Part shown: piece by piece, positions 8,676 to 17,062 of the stretch
Position numbering within the stretch: the first letter of the stretch is position 1
How the letters are laid out: each line of letters begins with the position of its first letter
Source of the DNA: Myxococcales bacterium
GTDB taxonomy: Bacteria; Myxococcota_A; Polyangia; Polyangiales; Ga0077539
Assembly: GCA_013298625.1 (NCBI GenBank)
Contig: JAAFIF010000103.1
Coordinates: 1-32,845, forward strand
Reading direction: 5' to 3'
DNA: 32,845 nucleotides
Made by a program: the position numbers and the translations under genes
Notes under the pieces: model-generated
The model's input: the letters and a program-made list of their open reading frames with translations, nothing else
What the model was told of the DNA's origin: nothing
Databases searched by the model: none

Positions 8676-10277
8676 TCAGCGGCAGACGCTGGTCGAGATC
8701 AAGCGCAGCTGAACGACGTTGTTCGCGCTCGGGTACGCGATGACGAAGCGCTCGCCGACGCCCGCGATGTTCTGCGCGACGGGCAGCGCTGCGATGGTCT
8801 GCGGACCGGTCGTCGTCGTCGGCACGAGCGTCGGAGGGCCCGCGCGGTTCTGCGCGACGCGGTGAAGAGCGACGCCGTTCGCCATCGTCGCGACGACCAG
8901 CTGTTGCCCCGCCGCGCTGGCGGTGGCGATCGCGGCGTCGGCGGCGATCGCGCCGAGGTTGGTCCACTGCGGCGACGCTCCGACGGCAGGAGCGATCGCG
9001 GCCTGCAGCGTCGAGGACGAGACGAAGGCGATCGCGAGGTCAGCGTTGGCCGTGAGCGCTGCGGTCGCCGCCGTGAAGGGCGGAAGCGCGACGGGCTGGC
9101 AGCTCGGTGGATTCATGGCCGTGTCGATCAGCACGCACCGGCCGACGGCGGTGCTCGTGCGAAAGGCGGCCATGAGGGGAGTCGTTCCGCCGAAGGTGCT
9201 CATCGAGACGAACGTCGCGTCCGTCAGCGGCGTCGTGATGGGCGGAGGCGCCATCGCGCTCGCGACGAGGACGCCGGTCGCTTCGCTGTAGGCGCGGCAG
9301 GTGAGCTGCGCGCCGACAAACGTGCAAATTTGCACCTCGTTCATGTCCATTCCGGGGTGCGTCCCTGCGAGGGGACCGGTCCCGACCTGACTGTCCCACG
9401 CGCTGAGCGCAGAGAGTCCCGTGCCCGTCGTGCCGTGGTACACGCGCGACTGCGTCGCTGCCACGACGGAGGTCCGCGTCCAGCTCAGCGAGCGTCCTGC
9501 GCTGTCCAGCGGCGAGCTCGTGATCGCGCCGTCCGCCACGAGCACGCCGGCTTCGAGCCTCACGTCACCGACGATCAAGTTGGCGCTGGCCATGCTCGTC
9601 GCGATCGCCGCCACCCGAAGCGAGCCCGCGGGGCCGTTGGCGCGCTGTCCGATCGCGAGGTGCGTCACGCGCGTGATGTCCGCGCCGAGCCGAAGGTCCA
9701 CGGTCAAGTCCGCGGGGCAGCTGCCTGCGTCGCTCGCGCCTGCCTCGACGCCGCCGTCGCGCGCGCCGCAGGTCGCGCCGCTCGTGTACGCATCGCTCGT
9801 GATCGCCGCTGTCGCGCAGCCGCCGCCGCGGCACGTTTGATCGGGCCCGCACATGATGCCCGCGCAGCTTCGCTCGAGCAGCACGGGCACGGTGCGCACT
9901 TCGCCCGCGACGAAGCTGGTGCTGATCCGCGCGGTGATGTCCGAGGGCGTCGCGCCCATGCCCATCGGCCGCATGTTGGTGAGTGCTTCGACCGAGACCG
10001 TGAGCGCCTCGCTCTGGTTGCCCGACGCAAACACCGAAAAGCGCATCGGAAACTGCGACGCGTCGGTGATCGTCACCTCTTGTCCAGCCGACCCCGTGAG
10101 CGAGACGCCCGAGGCGTTGTTGATCTTCACGCGCACCGTGCGCAGCGGCAGCGCAGCGGGGTCGAAATCGAGGCACACGACAAAGTGCAGCGCCGTGGCG
10201 CCGCGGCAGCTCGTCGTCGCGAGCGCGAGCGCTGCGACCGCGGCGAGCGTCCGCGATGAAGTGCGAGCGCGGGTCAT
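8676..10277 (-). CDS. Secreted lipoprotein with Cys-rich linker and probable beta-propeller-like domain
   Basis: A 533-residue protein. Residues 1-24 form a lipoprotein-type signal (LALATTSC), with Cys24 the likely lipid site. Residues 25-136 look like a beta-sandwich region. A short Cys cluster follows (C138, C143, C149, C154; pattern SCAGIMCGPDQTCRGGGC), then a D/G/A-rich linker (DGGVEAGASDAG, 174-185). The remainder consists of repeated Ala/Thr/Val-rich beta strands, as in surface lipoproteins of Polyangiales. I recognise no enzyme motif. ATG 10277 overlaps the stop of the TPR-PEGA gene by one base (TGATG), so the two are coupled. Together with the kinase gene upstream this looks like an envelope signalling or surface-assembly operon. 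Function unknown. Confidence 0.8.
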   Translation of the reverse strand: MTRARTSSRTLAAVAALALATTSCRGATALHFVVCLDFDPAALPLRTVRVKINNASGVSLTGSAGQEVTITDASQFPMRFSVFASGNQSEALTVSVEALTNMRPMGMGATPSDITARISTSFVAGEVRTVPVLLERSCAGIMCGPDQTCRGGGCATAAITSDAYTSGATCGARDGGVEAGASDAGSCPADLTVDLRLGADITRVTHLAIGQRANGPAGSLRVAAIATSMASANLIVGDVRLEAGVLVADGAITSSPLDSAGRSLSWTRTSVVAATQSRVYHGTTGTGLSALSAWDSQVGTGPLAGTHPGMDMNEVQICTFVGAQLTCRAYSEATGVLVASAMAPPPITTPLTDATFVSMSTFGGTTPLMAAFRTSTAVGRCVLIDTAMNPPSCQPVALPPFTAATAALTANADLAIAFVSSSTLQAAIAPAVGASPQWTNLGAIAADAAIATASAAGQQLVVATMANGVALHRVAQNRAGPPTLVPTTTTGPQTIAALPVAQNIAGVGERFVIAYPSANNVVQLRLISTSVCR

Positions 10278-11140
10278 CACATCGCTCCTGTTGCGCAGCG
10301 CGAGCCGTCGGTTCGAAAGCAAAAGAGCCCAGGCAACACAGGCTCGCGATTGCCCAGCACGATCGCCGTCGGAATCGCGATCGCCGCCACCACGCCCACG
10401 CCGATCCCGACCCACAGCCACGGGCTGCTCGTGATGGGTGGAGGCGGCGCGGGCGTCCTCGGCCTCGCGTTGGGGTCGGCGACGGTCACCCTTGGATCGG
10501 GCCGCGTCGCAGCGAGCCTCACGCGCACCTCGACGCGCCCGCCCGGCTCGAGCGTCACGCGCTGCGGCGTCCCTGTGAATCCCTGCAATTGGCCTTCGAT
10601 GGTGTGCTCGCCAGGGTCCGTCGCGATGTCATCGTTGGCGTCGAGCGTCGCGCGTCGCCCGTCGATCAGCAGCCTCGCGCCCTCGGGCTCGACCGCCGCC
10701 ACGTGGATCCGAGCGATCCTTCTGCTCACGTCTTGAATATATGTGGCGACCTCGCGATCGTGCCGCTCGTGCTGTGCGGGCGAGGCCATCTCGACGAACT
10801 CGTTGAACCGCAGCCGCGCTTCGGTCACCCGTCCCAGCGCGCGCAGGGCGATCCCGAGGTTGAGCGCCACGCTGGCGACGCGACGGATCTCGTACGACCG
10901 CGAGAACGCCGTGAGCGCGTCGGAGTAGCGCTCGTCGGCCAGCGCCGCGACGCCCTGGTCGAACAACGCGCGCGCCTCGGCGTCGCGGGACTCTTGCGCG
11001 GCCTCGGGCGTCGGCTGCGTTTGGGCGGCTGCGGGGCGAGCGGACAGCGCGACGGCGAGCGAGAGGGCCGTGGCGACCGTCGCCGCGGTCCGAGCGCGGC
11101 AGCGATCGCCACCGCGCGTGGACCAAGCGAATCGATGCAT
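10277..11140 (-). CDS. TPR-PEGA domain membrane protein
   Basis: A 287-residue protein. Residues 1-40 are a signal peptide ending ARPAAAQ. TPR-like helices occupy about 50-140 (ALFDQGVAALADERYSDALT, then VALNLGIALRALGR). A PEGA domain spans about 145-210; it contains EPEGARLLIDG and DPGEHTIEGQLQG. A Pro-rich linker leads to one membrane helix at 241-263, and a short tail with C274 and C282 follows. PEGA domains are extracytoplasmic beta folds common in myxobacterial envelope proteins, often next to Ser/Thr kinases, as here. The gene lies 55 bp downstream of the kinase stop and overlaps the following lipoprotein gene. Partners are inferred from position only. Confidence 0.85.
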   Translation of the reverse strand: MHRFAWSTRGGDRCRARTAATVATALSLAVALSARPAAAQTQPTPEAAQESRDAEARALFDQGVAALADERYSDALTAFSRSYEIRRVASVALNLGIALRALGRVTEARLRFNEFVEMASPAQHERHDREVATYIQDVSRRIARIHVAAVEPEGARLLIDGRRATLDANDDIATDPGEHTIEGQLQGFTGTPQRVTLEPGGRVEVRVRLAATRPDPRVTVADPNARPRTPAPPPPITSSPWLWVGIGVGVVAAIAIPTAIVLGNREPVLPGLFCFRTDGSRCATGAM

Positions 11141-11195
11141 AGGCGAAACCTACCACCAGCCACACGCAGCCGAGCGCCTCTCGAAGCGCGTGGGG

Positions 11196-12668
11196 CTATT
11201 CGTAGGTGGTCGCGCCGCGGACGCGCGGGACGCCTGAGTCCGTCACGCTCTGCGCTGGCGTGGGCCGCGCGGACCTCGCCGCAGCGTCGCTCGGCTCGGT
11301 CCTGCGGTGAGGCCGCGCTTGCGCGTTGTGCGCGAGGGGCGCGGCGTCGGTCACCGCGGTGGTGGCGTCGAGCTCGGCGGGTTCGGCGCTGGCGTCGGGC
11401 GACGCGACGGCGCGCAGCGCAGCGGTCGCGAGGGCGTCGAGCGCAGGGGACACCGCTGCGGCGTCGACGGTGGCGCTCGGCGAAGCGACGGTCGAAGTCG
11501 CCGTAGAAGGGCCTCGGCCCGCGACGAAGACCGCCGTGGTCGCGGTGAGCGTGAGCGCGATGGCGACGGCGACGAGGCGAGGCTTCGACGGAGAGCTTCG
11601 CGCGGATCGCGCAGAGACGGGCTCGGGGTCGATCGCGCCAGCGACGCGCTCGATGGCGGCTTGGGTGTCGGGGTCCGCGGCGCGCGTGACCGCGAGCGGA
11701 CGGGGCGCTTCTTCGATCGTCTGCGCGAGCACCTCGGGTGCGTCTGCGCCGACGATCGAGACGCGCGGTCGCAGGGTCTGAAGGCGATCGTTGAGCGCGA
11801 TGGACTGCGCGCTCGCGAGCGCGCGAAGGGCGGAGGCGAGCCCGCGCGCATCTTCGTAGCGCTGGGATTTCTCGGGGCGGAGGCACTTCGCGACGATGTC
11901 GACGAGCTGTTGTGGGCAGTCGGGGCACACATCCGAGAGCGAGCGCGCCGTGGTGGTGGCGATCTTGACGAAGAGCGCTCCGGGGGTGTCGGCGACGAAG
12001 GGGCGGACGCCAGCGGCGAGCTCGAAGAGCATCACGCCGAGGGACCAGACGTCGCTGCGAACGTCGACGTGCGCGAGCCCTTCGATCTGCTCGGGCGACA
12101 TGTACGCGGGCGTTCCGAGGGCGGTGCCCGTGGTGGTGACGCGCGTGGTGTCGCCGGTGATGATCTTCGAGATCCCGAAGTCGAGGACCTTGGGGACGAT
12201 GGCGCCGTCGGCCGAGTGCAAGAACACGTTGGCCGGCTTGAGGTCCCTGTGCACGACTCCCTTGCTGTGCGCCATCGCGACCGCGTCGACGACGGGGATC
12301 ATGATCGCCAGCAGCGCGTCGAGCGGCAGCTTCGAGCCCTGCGAATCAGCGTAGTCCGCGAGGTCTTCTCCGCTGAGCAGCTCTTGAACGATGAACGGGA
12401 TGTCCTGATGCTCGAGCACGTCGAGCACGTCGACGACGTTGGGGTGTCGCACCAGCGTCGCGGCCTTGGCCTCGCGCAGAAACCGCTGCACGACGTCTTC
12501 GTTGCGCAGCAGCTCTGGGCGCAGGATCTTGATCGCGACAGGCCGTCCGATGCTCTCGTTGACGGCTCGGTACACCTCGCCCATTCCTCCGGCGCCGAGG
12601 CGCTTCTGGAGCCGGTACTTGTTGGCGAGCAACATTCCGGTCAGGGCGCGAGGTTCTGTGGAGTGCAT
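11196..12668 (-). CDS. Membrane Ser/Thr protein kinase (Hanks type)
   Basis: A 490-residue protein. The kinase domain is at about 19-285 and has all catalytic landmarks: glycine loop GAGGMGEVY at 25-33, K47 in VAIKIL, HRDLKPAN with D142, DFG at 163-165 and GTPAYMSPEQ at 185-194. It should be active on Ser/Thr. A disordered linker, a single membrane helix at about 364-383 and an Ala/Asp/Thr-rich extracytoplasmic tail of about 107 residues follow, so the kinase faces the cytoplasm. No PASTA or other known sensor domain is visible outside. I chose ATG 12668 because MHSTEPRALTGM leads directly into the kinase domain and the open frame upstream is Arg-rich. The gene heads the minus-strand run and diverges from the PemK-like gene. 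Confidence 0.93.
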   Translation of the reverse strand: MHSTEPRALTGMLLANKYRLQKRLGAGGMGEVYRAVNESIGRPVAIKILRPELLRNEDVVQRFLREAKAATLVRHPNVVDVLDVLEHQDIPFIVQELLSGEDLADYADSQGSKLPLDALLAIMIPVVDAVAMAHSKGVVHRDLKPANVFLHSADGAIVPKVLDFGISKIITGDTTRVTTTGTALGTPAYMSPEQIEGLAHVDVRSDVWSLGVMLFELAAGVRPFVADTPGALFVKIATTTARSLSDVCPDCPQQLVDIVAKCLRPEKSQRYEDARGLASALRALASAQSIALNDRLQTLRPRVSIVGADAPEVLAQTIEEAPRPLAVTRAADPDTQAAIERVAGAIDPEPVSARSARSSPSKPRLVAVAIALTLTATTAVFVAGRGPSTATSTVASPSATVDAAAVSPALDALATAALRAVASPDASAEPAELDATTAVTDAAPLAHNAQARPHRRTEPSDAAARSARPTPAQSVTDSGVPRVRGATTYE

Positions 12669-12765
12669 GGGCAGGGGGACGAACTTCAACCGTACCCCAC
12701 CGAGCGCGGGCGCGTCGACTGAGCCGCGTCGAGCGCGGCGAGAGTGCGGTAGCGTGCGGTCGAAG

Positions 12766-13278
12766 ATGCTCCGTTGGCTCCGGACACTGTGGCGCTTTGT
12801 GCGGTCGTTGCTCGGCCTCGACGCGCAGCCCAAGCGCAAGAAGCTCGCCCCAACGAGCGCGCCGCGCCGCGCGCAGCCCAAGGCGAAGAAGGCCGCCGAC
12901 GATCCGCGCGTGCACGTTCGGTATGCGCCCTCGATCGACGGCGACCCCGATCCGGGCGAGGTCGTCTGGGCGTGGGTGCCCTTCGAGGACGACCCGTCGC
13001 GCGGCAAAGACCGCCCCGTGCTCATCGTCGGAATCCGAGGAAATTCGCTGGTCGCGATCCCTCTCACGAGCAAGCAGAAAGACCGCGCACCGCAGGTGTC
13101 CGTGGGCGAGGGCGCCTGGGATCGCGAGCGCAGGACGAGCTACGCGCGCGTCGATCGCCTGCTCGAGCTCAGCCCCGCGGACGTTCGTCGCGAGGGGGCC
13201 ATCATGCCGCGCGACCGGTTCGACGCGGTCGTGAGGGCGCTGCGCGAGTGGCACGGCGACGCGGTGATCGCGCGGTGA
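12766..13278 (+). CDS. PemK/MazF-like protein, no partner antitoxin visible
   Basis: A 170-residue protein. Residues about 63-165 match the MazF/PemK beta-barrel fold: PGEVVWAWVPFEDD, KDRPVLIVG at 81-89 and IPLTSKQ at 98-104, which corresponds to the TSK strand of MazF. MazF proteins are mRNA interferases. The first 20 residues form a basic amphipathic helix (LRWLRTLWRFVRSLLGL), followed by a Lys/Pro-rich linker, which is not usual for MazF. No small antitoxin gene lies on either side: upstream is a divergent kinase, downstream a convergent peptidase. I recall similar stand-alone proteins with the GKDRPVL motif in other high-GC bacteria. RNase activity is therefore doubtful. The start is ATG 12766. 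Confidence 0.82.
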   Translation: MLRWLRTLWRFVRSLLGLDAQPKRKKLAPTSAPRRAQPKAKKAADDPRVHVRYAPSIDGDPDPGEVVWAWVPFEDDPSRGKDRPVLIVGIRGNSLVAIPLTSKQKDRAPQVSVGEGAWDRERRTSYARVDRLLELSPADVRREGAIMPRDRFDAVVRALREWHGDAVIAR

Positions 13279-13290
13279 CCGGCGGTCACC
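13274..13290. other. Palindrome spanning the two convergent stop codons
   Basis: GGTGACC (13274-13280) and GGTCACC (13284-13290) form a perfect 7-bp inverted repeat with a 3-base loop. The left arm contains the TGA of the PemK-like gene and the right arm the TGA of the peptidase gene on the other strand. No T tract follows on either side, so a classical intrinsic terminator is not shown; a bidirectional RNA hairpin at both 3' ends is plausible. Confidence 0.5.
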
Positions 13291-14047
13291 ACCACTCCCA
13301 GTGCCACGCCTCCGAGGGGACGGTGCGACGAAAACCGAAGCGCTGCGCGTTGCGCTGCAGCCAACGCAGGACGCCCGGCGACGAGGTGTTCAAGTCCAGC
13401 GCGTGGCCGCTCTGGTGGTTGGACTCGCCGGGGCGCGCGGCGAGGTTGCCGCGGCCTCGGCGGTACGCTGCGTAGAGCGCTTGCTGGTGCTCCATCGTGC
13501 GAAAACCGCTGACGATACGAATGGTGACGCCCTCTCTCGCGGCCGCGGCGCGCATGCGGTCGAAGGCGAGGGCGGTGCGGACTTCGACGGGCTTTCCGTC
13601 GAGTCGAGTGACGGTGATGCGGGTCGCGCGGCCGTCGACGTAGCCCTGCGCGGGCCCTGCGGGGACGTGGTCCGACGTGACGCCCGTCGACGCGCTCGCC
13701 GCTGCGTTGCCGCCGCTCGCGCGCCTGCGTCCCTGCGGCCGCTCGGCCCTCGCGCGCTCTGCGTCGAGCGTCGCCATCGCCTCGGCCACCCACTCTGCCG
13801 CCGACGGAACGCTCGCGTGCCCAGGGATCTCCCTCCACACCCCGACAGCGTTGACGCTCAGCGCTCTTCGCCCGCCGCTCGCTGTGCTGTGTGGTGACTC
13901 TGTTCGCAGCGCCGCGAGCGCGCTGGCCCCGAGCATCGAGCCCATCGCCAAGCACAGCGCCGAGACCGCGCCGAGCTCGACGAGCGGACGCGCGCGCGCC
14001 GGTCGCGTTGGCGCTGCTTGGGTCTCGCTCTCGTCCGTCGCGTCCAC
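13286..14047 (-). CDS. Membrane-anchored M15-family (VanY-like) peptidase
   Basis: About 253 residues from GTG 14047. One membrane helix lies at about 22-48, so the rest should be periplasmic. The C-terminal half (about 140-253) is a D-Ala-D-Ala carboxypeptidase/endopeptidase domain: SGFRT at 180-184, SNHQSGHALD at 209-218 giving zinc ligands H211 and D218, and EAWHWEW giving E246 and H249. All catalytic residues are present, so cleavage of peptidoglycan peptides is likely. The start is uncertain: a TTG at 14113 would extend it into the divergent deoD start, and no clear ribosome site favours either. The domain ends at the very C-terminus, as is usual. It is convergent with the PemK-like gene. 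Confidence 0.85.
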   Translation of the reverse strand: MDATDESETQAAPTRPARARPLVELGAVSALCLAMGSMLGASALAALRTESPHSTASGGRRALSVNAVGVWREIPGHASVPSAAEWVAEAMATLDAERARAERPQGRRRASGGNAAASASTGVTSDHVPAGPAQGYVDGRATRITVTRLDGKPVEVRTALAFDRMRAAAAREGVTIRIVSGFRTMEHQQALYAAYRRGRGNLAARPGESNHQSGHALDLNTSSPGVLRWLQRNAQRFGFRRTVPSEAWHWEWW

Positions 14048-14106
14048 GAAGCGCGGGAGGATATCGCACCCGCGCGCGATCGCATTTGCAGTAAATCTCG
14101 ACCCGC

Positions 14107-14823
14107 ATGCCAACGCCCCACATCTCAGCTTCTCCCGGTGATTTCGCAGACGTCGTGCTCATGCCGGGCGACCCGCTGCGCGCGAAGTTCATCGCCGAGC
14201 GCTTCTTCGACGAGCCGCGGCTCGTCACGTCGGTCCGCAACATGCTCGGCTACACGGGCACCGTGCGAGGCCGTCGCGTCTCGGTGCTCGGTCACGGGAT
14301 GGGCATCCCCTCGATCTCGATCTACGCCACCGAGCTCGTGAAGTTCTACAACGCGCGCACGCTGATCCGCGTCGGCAGCTGCGGCGCGCTGCGCGCGGAC
14401 CTGCGCGTGCGCGACGTGATCGTGGCGCACGCGGCAGGGACGGACTCCAACGTCAACCGCGCCCGCTGCCTCGGGTTCGACCTGCCCGCGGTCGCTGATT
14501 TCTCCCTCGTCCGCGCGGCGGTCGACCGCGCCGCAGCGAGCGACATTCCGGTTCGCGTGGGCACCGTGTGGTCGTCGGATCTGTTCTACGCGCCGCCCTC
14601 GGCGCTGTTCGACCGGCTCGAGTCGCTCGGGGTGCTCGCGGTCGAAATGGAGGTCGCCGGGCTCTACGGCGTCGCCGCAGAGTACGGCGCCCGCGCGCTC
14701 GCGCTGCTCACGGTGTCCGATCATTTGCGCACCGAAGAGTCCCTGTCCTCGGCCGAGCGCGAGACCAGCTTCGAAGCCATGGCGAAGCTGGCCCTCTCTG
14801 TCGCTACAATCGACGAAGCATGA
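14107..14823 (+). CDS. deoD: Purine nucleoside phosphorylase, DeoD type
   Basis: A 238-residue protein, almost exactly the length of E. coli DeoD and collinear with it. It cleaves purine (deoxy)ribonucleosides with phosphate to base and (deoxy)ribose-1-phosphate in salvage. Conserved residues are visible: H5 in TPHIS, GDPLRAKFIA with R25, R44, RVGSCGA with R88, the VEMEVAGLYGVAAE segment with E180-M-E182, and the catalytic D205 in TVSDHLRT. All are intact, so it should form the active hexamer. The start is ATG 14107, 59 bp from the divergent peptidase start. Its stop overlaps the next gene's ATG (ATGA), coupling salvage to a PilZ-like protein with no obvious metabolic link. Confidence 0.97.
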   Translation: MPTPHISASPGDFADVVLMPGDPLRAKFIAERFFDEPRLVTSVRNMLGYTGTVRGRRVSVLGHGMGIPSISIYATELVKFYNARTLIRVGSCGALRADLRVRDVIVAHAAGTDSNVNRARCLGFDLPAVADFSLVRAAVDRAAASDIPVRVGTVWSSDLFYAPPSALFDRLESLGVLAVEMEVAGLYGVAAEYGARALALLTVSDHLRTEESLSSAERETSFEAMAKLALSVATIDEA

Positions 14824-15647
14824 TCGAGCTCGACCTCGCCTTCATGGACGAGCACGCCCTGCGCGTGTTCTTGCGAGAGCAGGTGCTGCGGCGGCGCGCG
14901 TTCGTCGCCGGAGCGCGGGGGGTGACCCCTCCGACCGCGTGCGTCTTGTGCTGCACGCTCTTCGGTTCGTCCCTGAAATTGCGGGGCGAAATCGTCTTTG
15001 CGCGCGACGAAGAGCCCGGCGCGGGCGTCGGTGTGCAGCTCGAGCCGCTGCCGGTCGAAGCGATCGCCGCGATCGAGTCGTTTTTGCTCGCCGCGGCCCC
15101 AGAGCCCGAGATGCTCACGCGCGAGCTGATGGCGCTGAAGCTCCCGCTGCCCGAGATGCCCGAGCCCGCGGCGCCCGCCGCTGAAGAGCCCAGCGATCCC
15201 TCGGACGAAGCGCCGCTCGCGACGCCGCCCGAGAGCGAGCCCGAGGCGCGGGCGCTGCACGTTCGCATGCGCGCGCTCACCGCGGCAGAGCAACGGCGCA
15301 TCGCGCTGACCGGCAACCTCGCCGAGCGCGTGATGCTCGAGCGCATGTACGGCCCCAGCGTGTGGGAGCCCTTGTTGTCCGGCGGAAAGCTCAGCCCCCC
15401 CGAGGTCGCCACCATCGCCCGCAAGGGCACGCTCCCCCGGCCGCTGGTCGAGCTGATCGCGTCCAACGCAGGGTGGCTCGCCTCGGGCGAGGTGCAGCGG
15501 GCGCTGCTCAGCAACCCGCGCTCGTCGCCGATGGTGGTGGCCAAGGTGCTTCGGGTGCTTCCCAAGCACGACTTGATGCGCGTCCCGATGCAGACCGCGT
15601 ACCCCGCGAGCGTGCGTCAGGCTGCGAAGGACATGCTCAAGCGCTGA
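14820..15647 (+). CDS. PilZ-like/alpha-helical repeat protein
   Basis: A 275-residue soluble protein. Residues about 10-90 resemble the PilZ-type barrel found in deltaproteobacteria (the LRGEIVFARDEEPGAGVGVQL stretch), but I do not see a clear RxxxR c-di-GMP motif, so ligand binding is uncertain. A Pro/Glu/Ala linker spans about 110-150. The C-terminal half (about 160-275) is helical, with ERVMLERMYGPSVWEPLL and SNPRSSPMVVAKVLRVL repeats like those at the C-termini of several myxobacterial signalling proteins. ATG 14820 overlaps the deoD stop. The 3' end overlaps the convergent cyclase gene by 11 bp. A regulatory role is inferred; no enzyme motif is present. Confidence 0.75.
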   Translation: MIELDLAFMDEHALRVFLREQVLRRRAFVAGARGVTPPTACVLCCTLFGSSLKLRGEIVFARDEEPGAGVGVQLEPLPVEAIAAIESFLLAAAPEPEMLTRELMALKLPLPEMPEPAAPAAEEPSDPSDEAPLATPPESEPEARALHVRMRALTAAEQRRIALTGNLAERVMLERMYGPSVWEPLLSGGKLSPPEVATIARKGTLPRPLVELIASNAGWLASGEVQRALLSNPRSSPMVVAKVLRVLPKHDLMRVPMQTAYPASVRQAAKDMLKR

Positions 15648-16941
15648 CCTTGGGGCCGAGCACGAACCACGTCCGCATCGAGCCCTTTCCCTTCACGTCG
15701 ATGGTGCCGCGGTCTTCGAGCGCGAAGTGCTCTTCGACGAGCACCCGCGTCTGATCGCTGATCTGCACGTGACCGGGGCGCGCGTGGGACTCCATGCGGC
15801 TCGCGGTGTTCACGGTGTCGCCCCAGACGTCGTAGGCGAACTTGCGCGTCCCGATCACGCCCGCCACCACCGGGCCCGAGTGCACGCCGATGCGAATGTC
15901 CAGCGAATCTCCGTGCCGTTCGCGCTGATCGGCGAGCACCTCGCGCATGGCGAGCGCCATCTTCACGACCGCCACCGCGTGGTCCGCGCGCCGCTCGGGC
16001 ACGCCGCCGACCACCATGTACGCGTCGCCGATGGTCTTGATCTTCTCGAGCCCGAGCGACGCGCACTGCGCGTCGAACGCCGTAAACACCTCGTTGAGCC
16101 GCGCCACCAGCGCGTGCGGGCTGAGCTTCGCTGACAGCGGCGTGAACCCCACGATGTCCGCGAAGAGCACCGTGGCCTCTTCGTAGCCGTCGGCGATCAC
16201 CGCGTGGCCGTCCTTCAGCCGCTGCGCGATCGGCTCGGGGAGCACGTTGCGCAAGAGCGCGTCGGAGCGCGCGCGCTCGCGGGCGATCTCTTCGCCCTGC
16301 GCTCGAATGGTCTTTCGCGCGATGAACGCCACGCGAGACTGCTTCTCGTTGAGCCACGCGAGCAGCGTCCCGAGCGAGCCCATCGCCACCAGCGTCCACA
16401 GCTGCGCCAGGTTGATCGCGCGTGGGCTGCGCGCGTAGCGCAGCTCGAAGAGCACCAGCAGCGTCGCCGAGAGCGCCGTGTAGAGCGCCTGTCGCGCGAC
16501 GTCGAGCCGCGCGATCAGCGGCCCGATCGTGACGAACAGCGCCGCGAAGCCCGCGTACAAGATCGACGCTTCGGTGCCAGAAATCGCAGCGATCCAGAGC
16601 ACGCCCAGCGTGGCCGCCGCCCCGTACAGCAGCAAGATCCACTGGTGCGCCCACGCGAACGCGCGGGTAAACGTCAGCGCCCACGCGACGATCATCGTGG
16701 GGATCACCGCTCCGAACCGCACCCACCACGCGCTCGCGGGCCGCTCGAACACGACCCAGTCGTGCAGCCCGTAGGTCGTAAACGTCAGCACGCCGAGCCC
16801 CAGCGCGAGCCGCACGAAGGGCCCCAGCACGTCGGCGACGTACTCGCTCATGAACTCCGCTTCGAGCGCAGGGTCGCGAAAGCGCGCGGTGAGCGGCCGA
16901 AGCATGCGGGCGATGTCGGTCTCGGCGTTCTTCGAGTGCAC
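15637..16941 (-). CDS. Membrane class III adenylate cyclase
   Basis: A 434-residue protein from GTG 16941 (ATG at 16905 is an alternative). Six or so hydrophobic segments lie between about 40 and 195. A helical linker (about 200-240) leads to a class III cyclase domain at about 250-430. The metal-binding aspartates are D262 (FADIVGFT) and D306 (IGDAYM). The purine-selecting pair is K302 and D371 (YDVWGD), which specifies ATP over GTP, and the transition-state residues are N378 and R382. It should therefore make cAMP as a homodimer. No separate sensor domain is recognisable; the membrane region may sense. It is convergent with the PilZ-like gene and overlaps its 3' end by 11 bp. Confidence 0.93.
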   Translation of the reverse strand: MHSKNAETDIARMLRPLTARFRDPALEAEFMSEYVADVLGPFVRLALGLGVLTFTTYGLHDWVVFERPASAWWVRFGAVIPTMIVAWALTFTRAFAWAHQWILLLYGAAATLGVLWIAAISGTEASILYAGFAALFVTIGPLIARLDVARQALYTALSATLLVLFELRYARSPRAINLAQLWTLVAMGSLGTLLAWLNEKQSRVAFIARKTIRAQGEEIARERARSDALLRNVLPEPIAQRLKDGHAVIADGYEEATVLFADIVGFTPLSAKLSPHALVARLNEVFTAFDAQCASLGLEKIKTIGDAYMVVGGVPERRADHAVAVVKMALAMREVLADQRERHGDSLDIRIGVHSGPVVAGVIGTRKFAYDVWGDTVNTASRMESHARPGHVQISDQTRVLVEEHFALEDRGTIDVKGKGSMRTWFVLGPKVSA

Positions 16942-17062
16942 GGCGGGCGCGCATCGTACTCACTTCTGCTTCATCGAGCTGCCCTCGCATCGCCCGCGCG
17001 AGGCTCGAAATTGAGCGGCAGACCTGCGGCGCAACTGCGATACAACGCTGGGCTCACACGCC

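Noticed and set aside
7209..10259. A 1016-codon open frame on the plus strand
   Set aside because: It is antisense to the antiporter and lipoprotein genes and made mainly of Arg, Asp and Glu runs.
12669..13073. A 135-codon upstream extension of the first kinase
   Set aside because: It overlaps the PemK-like gene on the other strand and is not kinase-like; the ATG at 12668 leads directly into the kinase domain.
12766..13278. A toxin-antitoxin pair
   Set aside because: Only a PemK/MazF-like protein is seen; both neighbours are larger unrelated genes on the opposite strand.
14048..14113. A TTG start at 14113 for the peptidase
   Set aside because: It would overlap the deoD start codon on the other strand; the in-frame GTG at 14047 leaves a 59-bp divergent promoter region, so I prefer it, though neither has a clear ribosome site.
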